Below are positions 8,305 to 17,133 of a DNA stretch of 64,000 bases, in pieces. The DNA comes from Streptomyces sp. NBC_01294 (GTDB lineage Bacteria; Actinomycetota; Actinomycetes; Streptomycetales; Streptomycetaceae). Where the stretch lies: assembly GCF_035917235.1 (NCBI RefSeq), contig NZ_CP108423.1, forward strand, positions 3,971,001 to 4,035,000, in the 5' to 3' direction. The position numbers and the translations under genes are program-made. Positions within the stretch are counted from its first letter, which is position 1; each line of letters opens with the position of its first letter. The notes under the pieces are model-generated. The model ran no database searches and was not told the origin of the DNA. It saw only the letters and a program-made list of their open reading frames with translations.

Positions 8305-9326
8305 CAGTTCTCCCACTGCAGGCGGGCCACGGTGTCCAGGATCCGGTCCACTCCCGGCAGGTGGTGCTTCTCCAGCATCGGCGGCGGGTACGGGATGTCG
8401 AAGCCCGTCACCCGCAGCACCGGCGCCTCCAGGTGGTGGAAGCACCGCTCCATGATGCGAGCGGCGATCTCCGCGCCGGGTCCGCCGAAGCCGTTCGCCT
8501 CGTGGACGACCACCGCGCGCCCGGTACGGCGTACGGACTGCATGACCGTCTCCTCGTCGAAGGGGACGAGCGAGCGCAGGTCGACGACCTCCAGCTCCCA
8601 GCCCTCCTCGCGCGCCGCCTCGGCCGCCTCCAGGCAAACCGGAAGCGAAGGGCCGTAGGTGATCAGCGTCGCGCTCGCGCCCGTCCGCCGGACCATCGCC
8701 TTCCCGATGCCCGGGACGGCCGTCGGCGCCTCGGGCGACCAGTCGGCCTTCGACCAGTACAGCCGCTTCGGCTCCAGGAAGATCACCGGGTCGTCGCTCG
8801 CGATCGACGCGCGCAGCAGCCCGTAGGCGTCCTCGACCGTCGCCGGGGTCACCACGTGCAGACCGGGGGTCGCCACGTAGTACGCCTCGGAGGAGTCGCA
8901 GTGGTGCTCCACGCCGCCGATCCCGCCGCCGTACGGCACCCGGATGGTGATCGGCAGGGGCATCGCGCCGCGGGTGCGGTTGCGCATCTTGGCCACGTGC
9001 GAGATGAGCTGCTCGAAGGCCGGGTACGCGAAGGCGTCGAACTGCATCTCGACCACCGGCCGCAGCCCGTACATGGCCATGCCGACCGCCGCGCCCAGGA
9101 TTCCCGCCTCCGCGAGCGGGGTGTCCGTGCAGCGCTCCTCGCCGAACTCCTTGGCGAGCCCGTCCGTGATCCGGAAGACCCCGCCGAGCGTCCCGACGTC
9201 CTCGCCCATGACGTGGACCGTCGGGTCCTCGGCCATCGCGTCGCGCATGGCCCGGGTCAGGGCCTGCGCCATCGTCGAGGGCTTGGCCCCCGGCTTCGCG
9301 GACTTCGCCGCCGCCACCGTCGTCAC
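8304..9326 (-). CDS. bkdB: Branched-chain 2-oxoacid dehydrogenase E1 beta
   Basis: 340 aa, transketolase-type beta subunit of the thiamine-diphosphate E1 enzyme. It shows MGEDVGTLGGVFRIT near residue 40, the DTPLAEAGILGAAVGMA region near 68, and the C-terminal domain with RRTGRAVVVHEA. The GTG start overlaps the bkdA stop by 4 bp and the stop overlaps bkdC by one base, giving a tightly coupled three-gene operon. It forms the alpha2beta2 E1 heterotetramer with BkdA. Confidence 0.94.
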   Translation of the reverse strand: MTTVAAAKSAKPGAKPSTMAQALTRAMRDAMAEDPTVHVMGEDVGTLGGVFRITDGLAKEFGEERCTDTPLAEAGILGAAVGMAMYGLRPVVEMQFDAFAYPAFEQLISHVAKMRNRTRGAMPLPITIRVPYGGGIGGVEHHCDSSEAYYVATPGLHVVTPATVEDAYGLLRASIASDDPVIFLEPKRLYWSKADWSPEAPTAVPGIGKAMVRRTGASATLITYGPSLPVCLEAAEAAREEGWELEVVDLRSLVPFDEETVMQSVRRTGRAVVVHEANGFGGPGAEIAARIMERCFHHLEAPVLRVTGFDIPYPPPMLEKHHLPGVDRILDTVARLQWEN

Positions 9327-10459
9327 GCCTGGTCCTCGGCTTCCAGCTCTGCACGGAGCATGGCCGCCTGCTCGCGCAGCCGGTCGGTCTGCTCCGCGTA
9401 CACGTGCGCGAACAGGTCCATCGGGTCCACCACCGGGTCCGCGTTCATCCCCTCGCGGAGCGCCGCCGCCATCACCTCGGCCTCGTCGCGCGCCGCCTGG
9501 ACGGCCGCTTCGTCGATGATCCCGCGCGCGGTCAGCTCGCGCTCGAGCAGGACGATCGGGTCGTGCGCCTTCCAGGCCTCGACCTCGGCGTCACCGCGGT
9601 AGCGGGTCGCGTCGTCGGCGTTCGTGTGGGCTTCCATGCGGTACGTGACGGCCTCGATCAGGGTCGGACCGCCGCCGGCCCGGGCCCGCCGGACCGCCTC
9701 GGACAGCACCTCGTGCATCGCGGCGATGTCGTTGCCGTCGACCAGCCGGCCGGGCATCCCGTATCCGACGGCCTTGTGGGCCAGGGTCGGGGCCGCGGTC
9801 TGCTTGGCGAGCGGGACGGAGATCGCGAAGCCGTTGTTCTGCACGAGGAAGACCACCGGGGCCTGCCAGACGGCGGCGAAGTTCAGCGCCTCGTGGAAGT
9901 CGCCCTCGCTGGTGCCGCCGTCGCCGACCATGGCGAGGGCGACGACGTCGTCGCCGCGAAGCCGGGCCGCGTGCGCCAGGCCCACCGCGTGCGGCAGCTG
10001 GGTGGCGAGCGGGGTGCTCAGCGGGGCTATGCGGTGCTCACGCGGGTCGTATCCGGTGTGCCAGTCGCCGCGCAGCAGGGTCAGCGCCTGTACGGGGTCC
10101 AGTCCGCGCGCCACGGCCGCCAGGGTGTCGCGGTAGCTCGGGAAGAGCCAGTCCTGGTCCTCCAGGACCATCGCGGCCGCGATCTCGCAGGCCTCCTGGC
10201 CGACGGTGGAGGGGTAGACGGCGAGCCTGCCCTGCTTGGTCAGCGCGGTGGCCTGGGCGTTGTAGCGGCGGCCGCGCACCAGCTCGGCGTAGCACCGGCG
10301 CATCAACGCGGGGTCCAGCCGGTCGGCCGCCTCGGTTCCGAGGACCCGGTAGGGCTCGGCGTCCGGGAGCAGCGGGGCGGCGTCCGTACGGGGCCTCCAG
10401 GCGGGCGGCGGGGTGGGACGGTGGGACGCACCGGCACCGGGCAGCTCTTGGACCGTCAT
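9323..10459 (-). CDS. bkdA: Branched-chain 2-oxoacid dehydrogenase E1 alpha
   Basis: 378 aa from ATG 10459 (a GTG at 10471 would add four residues, but the ribosome site GGAGG sits 11 bases before the ATG). Thiamine-diphosphate binding motif GDGGTSEGD starts near residue 175 and ends in NN near 207. YRMEAHTNADDATRYR is the conserved phosphorylation-loop region of E1 alpha. First gene of the bkdABC operon. Upstream, at 10523-10537, is a palindrome resembling the PaaR-type operator found at the phenylacetate genes. A divergent Lrp-type regulator lies beyond it. Confidence 0.94.
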   Translation of the reverse strand: MTVQELPGAGASHRPTPPPAWRPRTDAAPLLPDAEPYRVLGTEAADRLDPALMRRCYAELVRGRRYNAQATALTKQGRLAVYPSTVGQEACEIAAAMVLEDQDWLFPSYRDTLAAVARGLDPVQALTLLRGDWHTGYDPREHRIAPLSTPLATQLPHAVGLAHAARLRGDDVVALAMVGDGGTSEGDFHEALNFAAVWQAPVVFLVQNNGFAISVPLAKQTAAPTLAHKAVGYGMPGRLVDGNDIAAMHEVLSEAVRRARAGGGPTLIEAVTYRMEAHTNADDATRYRGDAEVEAWKAHDPIVLLERELTARGIIDEAAVQAARDEAEVMAAALREGMNADPVVDPMDLFAHVYAEQTDRLREQAAMLRAELEAEDQA

Positions 10460-10522
10460 GGCGGCGTACACCTCCTCGTGGGAAGCGGGCAGGGGGTGCC
10501 CCGGATGTGAGGCCCCTCACCT

Positions 10523-10537
10523 ACCGATTGTTCGGTT
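10523..10537. promoter_or_regulatory. PaaR-like operator candidate upstream of bkdA
   Basis: ACCGATTGTTCGGTT: arms ACCGA/TCGGT around a 4-bp spacer. It differs by one base from the element at 15338-15352, and that element equals the reverse complement of 21569-21583. It lies 64 bp upstream of bkdA, well placed for repression. The published Corynebacterium PaaR site, as recalled, contains ACCGNNCGNNCGGT; this copy has TG instead of the central CG. Confidence 0.55.
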
Positions 10538-10570
10538 GTCTGCGCATTTTGGCTACAGGCGGCTCCAGGC

Positions 10571-10579
10571 TGTGGACAA
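10571..10579 (-). promoter_or_regulatory. Single DnaA-box-like 9-mer
   Basis: TGTGGACAA, the complement of TTGTCCACA, the preferred Streptomyces DnaA box. A lone copy in the bkdA/bkdR intergenic region; could be a chance match. Confidence 0.4.
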
Positions 10580-10637
10580 ACTGGCGCCTGGGCCCTGGGA
10601 TGGATGCAGGACGTCCAGGAGAGGGAGGCATCGGGCA

Positions 10638-11216
10638 ATGCCGGATGAACAAATGGCCGGAGCGGGTTCCGTACCGGCACCACCGGGTGGCGCACCCGGC
10701 TCCTCCGCAAGCCCTCCTGTGGCACCGCGCCCCCTGGACCCGATCGACCGGTCGATCATGCGGCTGCTCCAGGCGGACGGCCGTGCGTCGATACGGTCGG
10801 TGGCGGAGCAGGTGCACGTCTCGCGGGCGAACGCCTACGCCCGCATCAACCGGCTCATCGACGACGGGGTGATCCGCGGCTTCACGGCCCGCGTCAACCA
10901 CGAACGCGCAGGCCAGGGCGCATCCGCCTATATCACCCTGAAGATCGTCCAGAATTCCTGGCGCACGGTCCGCGAGCAGCTCCGCGAGCTCCCGGGCGCC
11001 GCGCACATCGCCCTGGTCAGCGGGGATTTCGACGTGCTGCTCCTCGTGCACACCCCGGACAACCGGACCCTGCGCGAACTGGTCCTCACGCGCCTCCAGG
11101 CCATCCCGGAGGTCCTCTCGACGCGCACCCTGCTGGTCTTCGAGGAGACGGACCTGCTGGACACGGGGCCGGGCGGGCCGGGCCCGGGCGGGGCCCCGGC
11201 GATCGCCGAGGAGTAG
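10638..11216 (+). CDS. bkdR: Lrp/AsnC-family regulator divergent from bkd (BkdR-like)
   Basis: 192-aa DNA-binding protein. After a Pro/Ala-rich N-terminus comes the winged HTH LDPIDRSIMRLLQADGRAS (about residues 33-85), then the Lrp ligand-binding RAM domain (about 95-175). It is divergent from bkdABC, the standard position of the Lrp-type bkd activator/repressor. The ATG at 10638 follows GGAGG (about 10624-10628) at a good distance. It probably senses branched-chain amino acids and controls bkdABC. The symbol rests on context, not on a direct match. Confidence 0.85.
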   Translation: MPDEQMAGAGSVPAPPGGAPGSSASPPVAPRPLDPIDRSIMRLLQADGRASIRSVAEQVHVSRANAYARINRLIDDGVIRGFTARVNHERAGQGASAYITLKIVQNSWRTVREQLRELPGAAHIALVSGDFDVLLLVHTPDNRTLRELVLTRLQAIPEVLSTRTLLVFEETDLLDTGPGGPGPGGAPAIAEE

Positions 11217-11301
11217 GCCGCCGCCGGGAGCGTGGCGGCCGGTGGGGCGTGGCGGCCCGCCAGAAGCGCGTGGCGGCCGGTGGGCCGTCCGGGTACGACA
11301 G

Positions 11302-11339
11302 CGCCCCGGGAACGGCCTGTACGGGCCGTTCCCGGGGCG
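11302..11339. terminator. Bidirectional terminator hairpin
   Basis: Perfect 16-bp inverted repeat (left arm 11302-11317, right arm 11324-11339) with a 6-base loop TGTACG, between the convergent bkdR and the secreted-protein gene. No U-tract, as is common in Streptomyces. Confidence 0.85.
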
Positions 11340-11372
11340 TCGGCTGTGTGCCCCTCCGGTGCTACCGGTGGA

Positions 11373-13076
11373 TCACTTGGTGTCGTAGTAGCCGAAGAGG
11401 TCGACGATCAGGTCGGTGTCGTCCCAGCCCTGGTTCCAGAAGTCGACGATGCCGGTGGACCCGGTGCTCGCCTGGACCAGGTTCGGGACGGTGGCGCCCC
11501 TCGTCCAGTTCAGGTTCGAGGAGTTGGGCGGCGTCGGCCAGTCCTCGGCCCCGTTGATGTAGTCGTCCATCGAGTTGGGGTCCGGGGTGACCGTGAGGAA
11601 CCCGTCGCCCTGCGTGTTGGTGACCGTGGCGTTCATCACGAAGCCCGAGATGGCGGGCTCGTCGTAGGAGAGCGGCATGTAGATGTAGCTGCGAGCCCCC
11701 AGCGGGCCCCCGTCCCAGCTCGCGGGGTCACGGGTGTCGAGCAGACGCTCCGGCGCCAGCGGCAGGAAGGCGCCCTTGCTGTCGGTGCTGTAGAAGCCGA
11801 CGACGTCGACGATGACGTCGGTGCCCGCCCAGGCGCCGTTGAAGACGCTGATCTTGCCGTCCGCGCCGACGGGCACGATCACCGAGTTGGCGATCGTCTG
11901 ACCGGCGGTGAAGTTCAGGTTGGACGCGGTCGGGGTGGCCGCGCCGCCCGGGAAGACCGACAGGTGGCCGGCCTCCTTCGGGTTGGTGACCGTCACGTTG
12001 AGCGCGACGGCGCTGATGCCCTGGGGCACGCCGCGCAGGCCGCTGATCTGGGTGGAGAAGGTCTTCCGTCCGCCGAGCTGGCCCTTGACGGTGCCGAGGC
12101 CGTCGCGGGTGTCGACGAAGCGGGACGGGGTGATCGGGCTGTAGCCGCTGGACGCGGAGTGGCTGAAGTAGCCCGTGACGTCCGCGATCAGGTTGACCGG
12201 CATCGAGCTGCGGTTGGCCAGCTCGACGTAGCCGTTCTTGCCGACCGGCACGATGACCAGGTTCGGAACGGTCTGACGGGCCTTGAAGTTGACGTTCGAC
12301 GTGGTCGGACGCTCGGTGCCCTCGGGGAAGGCGATGATGTGGCCGTCGCTGTTGGTGTCGGTGACGGTGACGTTGAGGACCACGGCGGTGACCCCGGCCG
12401 GGATGCCGCCGTTGCCGCCGACCTTCACGCGGGTCGAGCTGTACGGCTGGACCGTGCCCGCCGGCGCGCCGGTCCCGTTGCGGGTGTCCAGCAGGCGGGT
12501 CGGGGCGTACGGGGTGAAGTCCGAACCCGGAGTGACGACCGCGATGGTGTTGGTCGCCGTCACGTTGTTCGCGACGTCCTTCACGGTGACCTTGACCGTG
12601 TAGGCGCCGACCTCGGCGTAGGTGTGCGCCTTGGTCAGCGTGGTGGTCTTCTCGTCCGTGTTGTCCACCGTCGTGCTGACCACCTCCGTCTTCTCGTCGC
12701 CCCAGTCGATGGTGACCTCCAGCGTGGCGTCCACGCTGGTGAAAGCGGTGTCCAGCTCCAGGGAGTGCGCCGAGGTGCCGTAGGCGTTCAGGCCTATCGC
12801 GAGGTCCGGGTTGCCGGCGACGGCCGCCTGCGCCTGCGGGGCGGCGGCGACGCCGGTCTTGGCGGAGGGCAGCGCCTTGCGGACCGTGCGGTCGGCGGGG
12901 CTGGTGAAGGAGTGCTCCTTGGACTTGGACGCCTTGCCGAGGCCCAGGTCCAGGTCGGGCTTGCTCATACCCTGCGCGTCAGGCTTGGCCGGATCGGCCT
13001 GGGCCACGCCAGGGATGAGGCCAATGCCGGCCGCGACCATGGCGGCAGCGGAGATTACGAGACGGCGATTGCGCAC
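11373..13076 (-). CDS. Secreted protein with PKD-like domain and three repeated beta modules
   Basis: 567 aa with an obvious Sec signal peptide (MRNRRLVISAAAMVAAG... cleaved after GVAQA, about residue 26). A PKD-like domain with IDWGD and AHTYAEVGAYTVKVTV covers about residues 85-185. Three homologous modules of about 120 aa begin near 190, 310 and 437. Each opens with a (Y/I/L)-P-x-R-x-(L/V)-DTR motif and contains a VLNVTVT-like strand, an SN(L/V)NF motif, VPNLV/ANSVIVPVG and a V(T/V)G(Y/F)F ending. Such modules occur in secreted actinobacterial proteins, where their role is unknown, perhaps surface or carbohydrate binding. It ends at the strong terminator shared with bkdR and is monocistronic. 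Confidence 0.8.
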   Translation of the reverse strand: MRNRRLVISAAAMVAAGIGLIPGVAQADPAKPDAQGMSKPDLDLGLGKASKSKEHSFTSPADRTVRKALPSAKTGVAAAPQAQAAVAGNPDLAIGLNAYGTSAHSLELDTAFTSVDATLEVTIDWGDEKTEVVSTTVDNTDEKTTTLTKAHTYAEVGAYTVKVTVKDVANNVTATNTIAVVTPGSDFTPYAPTRLLDTRNGTGAPAGTVQPYSSTRVKVGGNGGIPAGVTAVVLNVTVTDTNSDGHIIAFPEGTERPTTSNVNFKARQTVPNLVIVPVGKNGYVELANRSSMPVNLIADVTGYFSHSASSGYSPITPSRFVDTRDGLGTVKGQLGGRKTFSTQISGLRGVPQGISAVALNVTVTNPKEAGHLSVFPGGAATPTASNLNFTAGQTIANSVIVPVGADGKISVFNGAWAGTDVIVDVVGFYSTDSKGAFLPLAPERLLDTRDPASWDGGPLGARSYIYMPLSYDEPAISGFVMNATVTNTQGDGFLTVTPDPNSMDDYINGAEDWPTPPNSSNLNWTRGATVPNLVQASTGSTGIVDFWNQGWDDTDLIVDLFGYYDTK

Positions 13077-13186
13077 CGGCCCCCCATTTTCTTTACAAAA
13101 GCGGCTTTTTGAACGCGCTCAGGACGGAAATCCTGATCAGCGTACAGAGCCCCGCCGACACCGGGCGGATCGGTCCCCCCGAAGCC

Positions 13187-13774
13187 TCAGCGGACCGTGC
13201 GCAGGCCGTCGAAGGCCATGTGGACGACCGCGTCCGCGAGCTGGTCGGGGCCCGTCCCCGAGTGCGGGCGGTACCACTCGACCAGGGAGTTCACCATGCC
13301 GAAGAGCAGGCGGGTGGCCAGCCGGATGTCCACGTCCGCCCGGAGGTCGCCGTCCGCCGCGGCGGCCTTGAGCAGGTCGGCGACCTGGTGGTCGAACTCG
13401 CGGCGGCGTTCCAGAGCCCAGCGCTCGGTCAGGGTGTTGCCGCGGACGCGCAGCAGCAGCGTCACGTACGGCAGCTCGGAGAGCAGCACCTCGACCGTGC
13501 GGCGCGTGACGTACTCGACGCGCTCGACCGCCCGGCCCCGTACCGCGCCGGGCTCCTCCAGGACCGCGAAGAGCTCGTCGAGGGCGCGGCTGACGGCCCG
13601 CCGCAGCAGCTCTTCCTTGCCCGCGACGTGGTGGTAGATCGAGGACTTCGAGATGCCCGCGGCCTTGGACAGGTGCTCCATCGAGGTGCCGTCGTAGCCG
13701 CGCTCGTTGAAGACCTGGACGGCGACGGACAGCAGCGTCTCGGGGGTGTACGTGTCCCGCTTGGCCGTGGTCAC
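13187..13774 (-). CDS. paaR: TetR-family repressor, PaaR-like
   Basis: 195 aa with an N-terminal TetR HTH (about residues 15-60; GYDGTSMEHLSKAAGIS and SSIYHHVAGKEELL) and an all-helical ligand domain. The GTG start overlaps the paaH-like stop by 4 bp (GTGA), so it is made from the paaH promoter. That promoter carries the palindrome ACCGATCGTTCGGTT shared with paaA, arguing for autoregulation and control of phenylacetate genes, probably relieved by phenylacetyl-CoA as for known PaaR proteins. The name is an inference from operon context and operator similarity. Confidence 0.75.
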   Translation of the reverse strand: MTTAKRDTYTPETLLSVAVQVFNERGYDGTSMEHLSKAAGISKSSIYHHVAGKEELLRRAVSRALDELFAVLEEPGAVRGRAVERVEYVTRRTVEVLLSELPYVTLLLRVRGNTLTERWALERRREFDHQVADLLKAAAADGDLRADVDIRLATRLLFGMVNSLVEWYRPHSGTGPDQLADAVVHMAFDGLRTVR

Positions 13775-15282
13775 TGCTCCCCCTCCTCGTCGCCGGCGGC
13801 GTAGCCCAGCTTGAACAGCGCCAGCGAGGGCGCGTACCGGCCGCCGGGGCAGCGCTCGTCGAGGTGGTGCAGCAGGTCGTAGGCCCAGTCCCGGCCGAGC
13901 CGGTCGTGCCATTCGGCCGGTCCCACCGGGTAGTTGACGCCGAGCCGCATGGCCGTGTCGATGTCCTCGGCGGAGGCCACGCCGCGGGCGACGGCGTCGG
14001 CCGTGAGGTCGATCAGCATCGCGACGGTCCGCGCGACGATCATGCCGGGGACGTCGCCGATGACGGAGACCTGCTTGCCCAGCTTCTGGAAGAGGCCGAT
14101 CGCCTCGGCGAGGGTCCGCTCGCTGGTGTCCTCGCCCGCCGAGAGCGCGATCCGGGTGGCGCCGCGGTAGTCGAGCGCGAGGTCGAAGTACACGACGTCC
14201 GTGAACTCGACGGAGGTCTTCCCGTCCGCGAGGACCAGCTGGCCCTCGCCGGGCAGCTGGATGTACGGGCCCCCGTGCTCGGTGGCCGTGACCGCGATCC
14301 CGGCCTCCTCCAGCAGGTCGGCCAGGTCCGCCGCCGGTCCGAGGTCGCCGACGACGGTGACCTTGGCCGGGGCCTCCTCGGGTCCGGCGGTGTGCGGCTG
14401 CGCGGCCACGGCCTGCGGGCCGTACGGGAACCAGCCGTGCCCCGACTTGCGGCCGAGGCGGCCGGACTGGACCAGCCGGCGCTGCGCGAGGGAGGGGGTG
14501 AACTTGGGACTGCGGAAGAAGGACTCCCACACGGAGCGGGTCACAGCCTCGTTGACGTCCTGGCCGATCAGGTCGGTCAGCTGGAACGGGCCCATCTTGA
14601 AGCCGCCGCTCTCGCGGAGCACGGCGTCGATGGTGGCCGGGTCGGCGCCCTGCTCCTCGTACACCGCGAAGGCCTCGGCGTAGAAGGGGCGGGCGATCCG
14701 GTTGACGATGAAACCGGGGGTGTCGGCGCAGCGGACCGGCGTCTTCCCCCAGCCGAGGACGGTGCGGTACGCGCGCTCGGCGGCGGCCGGGTCGGTCGCG
14801 GAACCGCTGACCACCTCGACGAGCGGGAGCAGCGGGGCCGGGTTGAAGAAGTGCAGGCCGAGGAAGCGGCCGGGGTGCGCGAGCCCGGCGGCCAGCTCGG
14901 TGACGGAGAGGGAGGAGGTGTTGGTGGCCAGCAGCGCGTCCGGCTCCACCACCTCTTCGAGCGCGGCGAAGAGCGCCTGCTTCACGGTGACGTTCTCGAC
15001 CACCGCCTCGATGACCAGGGAGGCCCCTGCGAGGGCCGCGAGGTCGCCCGCCGCACCGATCCGGTCGATCGCGTCCTCGGCCTCGGCCCGGTCGAGGCGG
15101 CCCTTGGCGGCCATCCGCTCGACGCGGTCCTGCACGAAACCGACGCCGTCGGCGGCGAGGGCGGCGTTGATGTCGTAGATCAGCACGCGGTGACCTGCGA
15201 GAAGGGCGACCTGGGCAATGCCTTGGCCCATGGTGCCCGCGCCGACGACCGCCACAGTGCGGGACCGTTCGATTGCTGTCAT
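13771..15282 (-). CDS. paaH: 3-hydroxyacyl-CoA dehydrogenase, phenylacetate type (PaaH/PaaC-3OH-AcCoADH)
   Basis: 503 aa, the length of the phenylacetate-pathway 3-hydroxyadipyl-CoA dehydrogenases rather than the roughly 290-aa fatty-acid form. NAD-binding GAGTMGQGIAQV is near residue 13, catalytic region NTSSLSVTE near 120, and HFFNPAPLLPLVEVV near 145. A duplicated C-terminal 3HCDH domain lies near 400-500. It oxidises 3-hydroxyadipyl-CoA to 3-oxoadipyl-CoA late in the pathway. Divergent from paaN, with a PaaR-like palindrome in between. The ATG at 15282 is chosen over a longer frame because of the nearby AGGA and the conserved N-terminus. Confidence 0.85.
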   Translation of the reverse strand: MTAIERSRTVAVVGAGTMGQGIAQVALLAGHRVLIYDINAALAADGVGFVQDRVERMAAKGRLDRAEAEDAIDRIGAAGDLAALAGASLVIEAVVENVTVKQALFAALEEVVEPDALLATNTSSLSVTELAAGLAHPGRFLGLHFFNPAPLLPLVEVVSGSATDPAAAERAYRTVLGWGKTPVRCADTPGFIVNRIARPFYAEAFAVYEEQGADPATIDAVLRESGGFKMGPFQLTDLIGQDVNEAVTRSVWESFFRSPKFTPSLAQRRLVQSGRLGRKSGHGWFPYGPQAVAAQPHTAGPEEAPAKVTVVGDLGPAADLADLLEEAGIAVTATEHGGPYIQLPGEGQLVLADGKTSVEFTDVVYFDLALDYRGATRIALSAGEDTSERTLAEAIGLFQKLGKQVSVIGDVPGMIVARTVAMLIDLTADAVARGVASAEDIDTAMRLGVNYPVGPAEWHDRLGRDWAYDLLHHLDERCPGGRYAPSLALFKLGYAAGDEEGEQ

Positions 15283-15304
15283 GTCCTGATCCTCCCGCAC
15301 CGAC

Positions 15305-15313
15305 TTGTCCACA
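15305..15313 (+). promoter_or_regulatory. Single DnaA-box-like 9-mer
   Basis: TTGTCCACA, the Streptomyces-preferred DnaA box, in the paaH/paaN intergenic region. A lone match; significance unknown. Confidence 0.4.
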
Positions 15314-15337
15314 GGTCCGCCGGGCCCACTTGTCCCG

Positions 15338-15352
15338 ACCGATCGTTCGGTT
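15338..15352. promoter_or_regulatory. PaaR-like operator between paaH and paaN
   Basis: ACCGATCGTTCGGTT, palindromic arms ACCGA/TCGGT. It is the exact reverse complement of 21569-21583 in front of paaA, a 15-bp identity between two divergent intergenic regions of the same pathway. It could control both paaH-paaR and paaN. Confidence 0.75.
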
Positions 15353-15406
15353 ACTCTAACTCCAGTCTGCTCTTCTTCGCCCGGCTCAACGAGGAGTTGG
15401 TCCCTG

Positions 15407-17089
15407 ATGGCCGCCGAGCTCACCGTCCCCCAGCTGTCCGCCAAGCACCGGCCCACCCTGGACCAGGCCTTGTCGGCGATCCGCAGTCGTGCCTACTGGT
15501 CCCCGCACCCCGAGCACCCCAAGGCGTACGGCGAGACCGCGCCGGCCGACGGGCTCGCCGCTTTCGAGGCCGTCCGCGGCACGCGGCTGGACCTGGGGCA
15601 GCCCGGCACCGACGGCTGGACGGGCGCCGAGGTGTCCCCGTACGGCCCGGAGCTGGGTGTCGAGTACCCGCACGTGGACCCGGACGTGCTGCTGCCCGCG
15701 ATGAAGGCCGGCATGGGTGCCTGGCGCGACGCGGGCCCCGAGGCGCGCGCCCTGGTCTGTATCGAGATCCTGGCCCGCATCTCCGCCCGGACCCACGAGT
15801 TCGCGCACGCGGTCATGCACACCAGCGGCCAGGCCTTCATGATGGCGTTCCAGGCGGGCGGCCCGCACGCGCAGGACCGCGGCCTGGAGGCGGTGGCCTA
15901 CGCGTACGAGGAGCAGACCCGGGTCCCGGGGCAGGCCGACTGGTCGAAGCCGCAGGGCAAGAAGGACCCGCTGAATCTCGGCAAGAGCTTCACGGCGGTC
16001 CCGCGCGGCATCGCCCTCATGATCGGCTGCAACACCTTCCCGACGTGGAACGGCTACCCCGGCCTGTTCGCCTCCCTCGCCACCGGCAACGCGGTGCTGG
16101 TCAAGCCGCACCCGCGGGCCGTGCTGCCACTCGCGCTGACCGTCCAGGTGGCGCGCGAGGTCCTCGCCGAGGCGGGCTTCGACCCGAACCTGGTGGCGCT
16201 CGCGGTGGAGCGTCCGGGCGAGGGCATCGCCAAGGCCCTCGCGGTCCGCCCCGAGATCAAGCTGATCGACTACACCGGGTCCACGGAGTTCGGCGACTGG
16301 CTGGAGACCAACGCCCGCCAGGCGCAGGTCTACACGGAGAAGGCCGGCGTCAACACCGTCGTCCTCGACTCCACCGACAACTACAAGGGCATGCTGGCGA
16401 ACCTCGCGTTCTCCCTCTCCCTGTACAGCGGCCAGATGTGCACCACCCCGCAGAACCTGCTGATCCCGCGCGACGGCATCGCGACGGACGCCGGCCCCAA
16501 GACGTACGACGAGGTCGTCGCCGACCTCGCCGCCTCGGTCGGCGGCCTGCTGGGCGACGACGCCCGGGCCAACGCGCTGCTCGGCGCGCTGGTCAACCCG
16601 GACGTCAAGGCGCGCCTGGAGGCGGCGGCCGGACTGGGCGAGGTCGCGCTGGCCTCCCGGGAGGTCGTGAACCCCGAATTCCCGGACGCGGTGGTCCGCA
16701 CCCCCGTCCTGGTCAAGCTGGACGCGGCCAAGCCGGACCCGGAGGCGCCCTACCTCTCGGAGTGCTTCGGCCCGGTCTCCTTCGCGGTGGCCGTGGACAC
16801 CACCGCCGACGCCCTCGACCTGCTGCGCCGCACGGTGCGGGAGAAGGGCGCCATGACGGTGGGCGCGTACACGACGTCCGCGGACACCGAGCGGGCGATC
16901 GAGGAGGTCTGCCTGGAGGAGTCCGCGCAGCTCTCCCTGAACCTGACCGGCGGGGTCTACGTCAACCAGACCGCGGCGTTCTCGGACTTCCACGGCTCGG
17001 GCGGCAACCCCGCGGCCAACGCGGCGCTGTGCGACGGAGCCTTCGTCGCGAACCGCTTCCGCGTGGTGGAGGTCCGCCGCCAGGCCTGA
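15407..17089 (+). CDS. paaN: Phenylacetate degradation protein PaaN, aldehyde dehydrogenase type
   Basis: 560-aa aldehyde-dehydrogenase-fold protein. It matches the shorter PaaN form without the C-terminal MaoC-type hydratase seen in E. coli PaaZ, so ring-cleaving oxepin-CoA hydrolase activity must come from another protein. It has the IGCNTFPTWNGYPGLFAS region near residue 205 and the catalytic-cysteine region SGQMCTTPQNLL near 342. The product oxidises the open-chain CoA semialdehyde. The ATG at 15407 lies 10 bases after GAGGAG. Divergent from paaH-paaR and preceded by their shared operator. Confidence 0.88.
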   Translation: MAAELTVPQLSAKHRPTLDQALSAIRSRAYWSPHPEHPKAYGETAPADGLAAFEAVRGTRLDLGQPGTDGWTGAEVSPYGPELGVEYPHVDPDVLLPAMKAGMGAWRDAGPEARALVCIEILARISARTHEFAHAVMHTSGQAFMMAFQAGGPHAQDRGLEAVAYAYEEQTRVPGQADWSKPQGKKDPLNLGKSFTAVPRGIALMIGCNTFPTWNGYPGLFASLATGNAVLVKPHPRAVLPLALTVQVAREVLAEAGFDPNLVALAVERPGEGIAKALAVRPEIKLIDYTGSTEFGDWLETNARQAQVYTEKAGVNTVVLDSTDNYKGMLANLAFSLSLYSGQMCTTPQNLLIPRDGIATDAGPKTYDEVVADLAASVGGLLGDDARANALLGALVNPDVKARLEAAAGLGEVALASREVVNPEFPDAVVRTPVLVKLDAAKPDPEAPYLSECFGPVSFAVAVDTTADALDLLRRTVREKGAMTVGAYTTSADTERAIEEVCLEESAQLSLNLTGGVYVNQTAAFSDFHGSGGNPAANAALCDGAFVANRFRVVEVRRQA

Positions 17090-17133
17090 CACCGGCGCGT
17101 TGCCGGCCCGGGTGGGCGCCCCCCGCCACCTCG

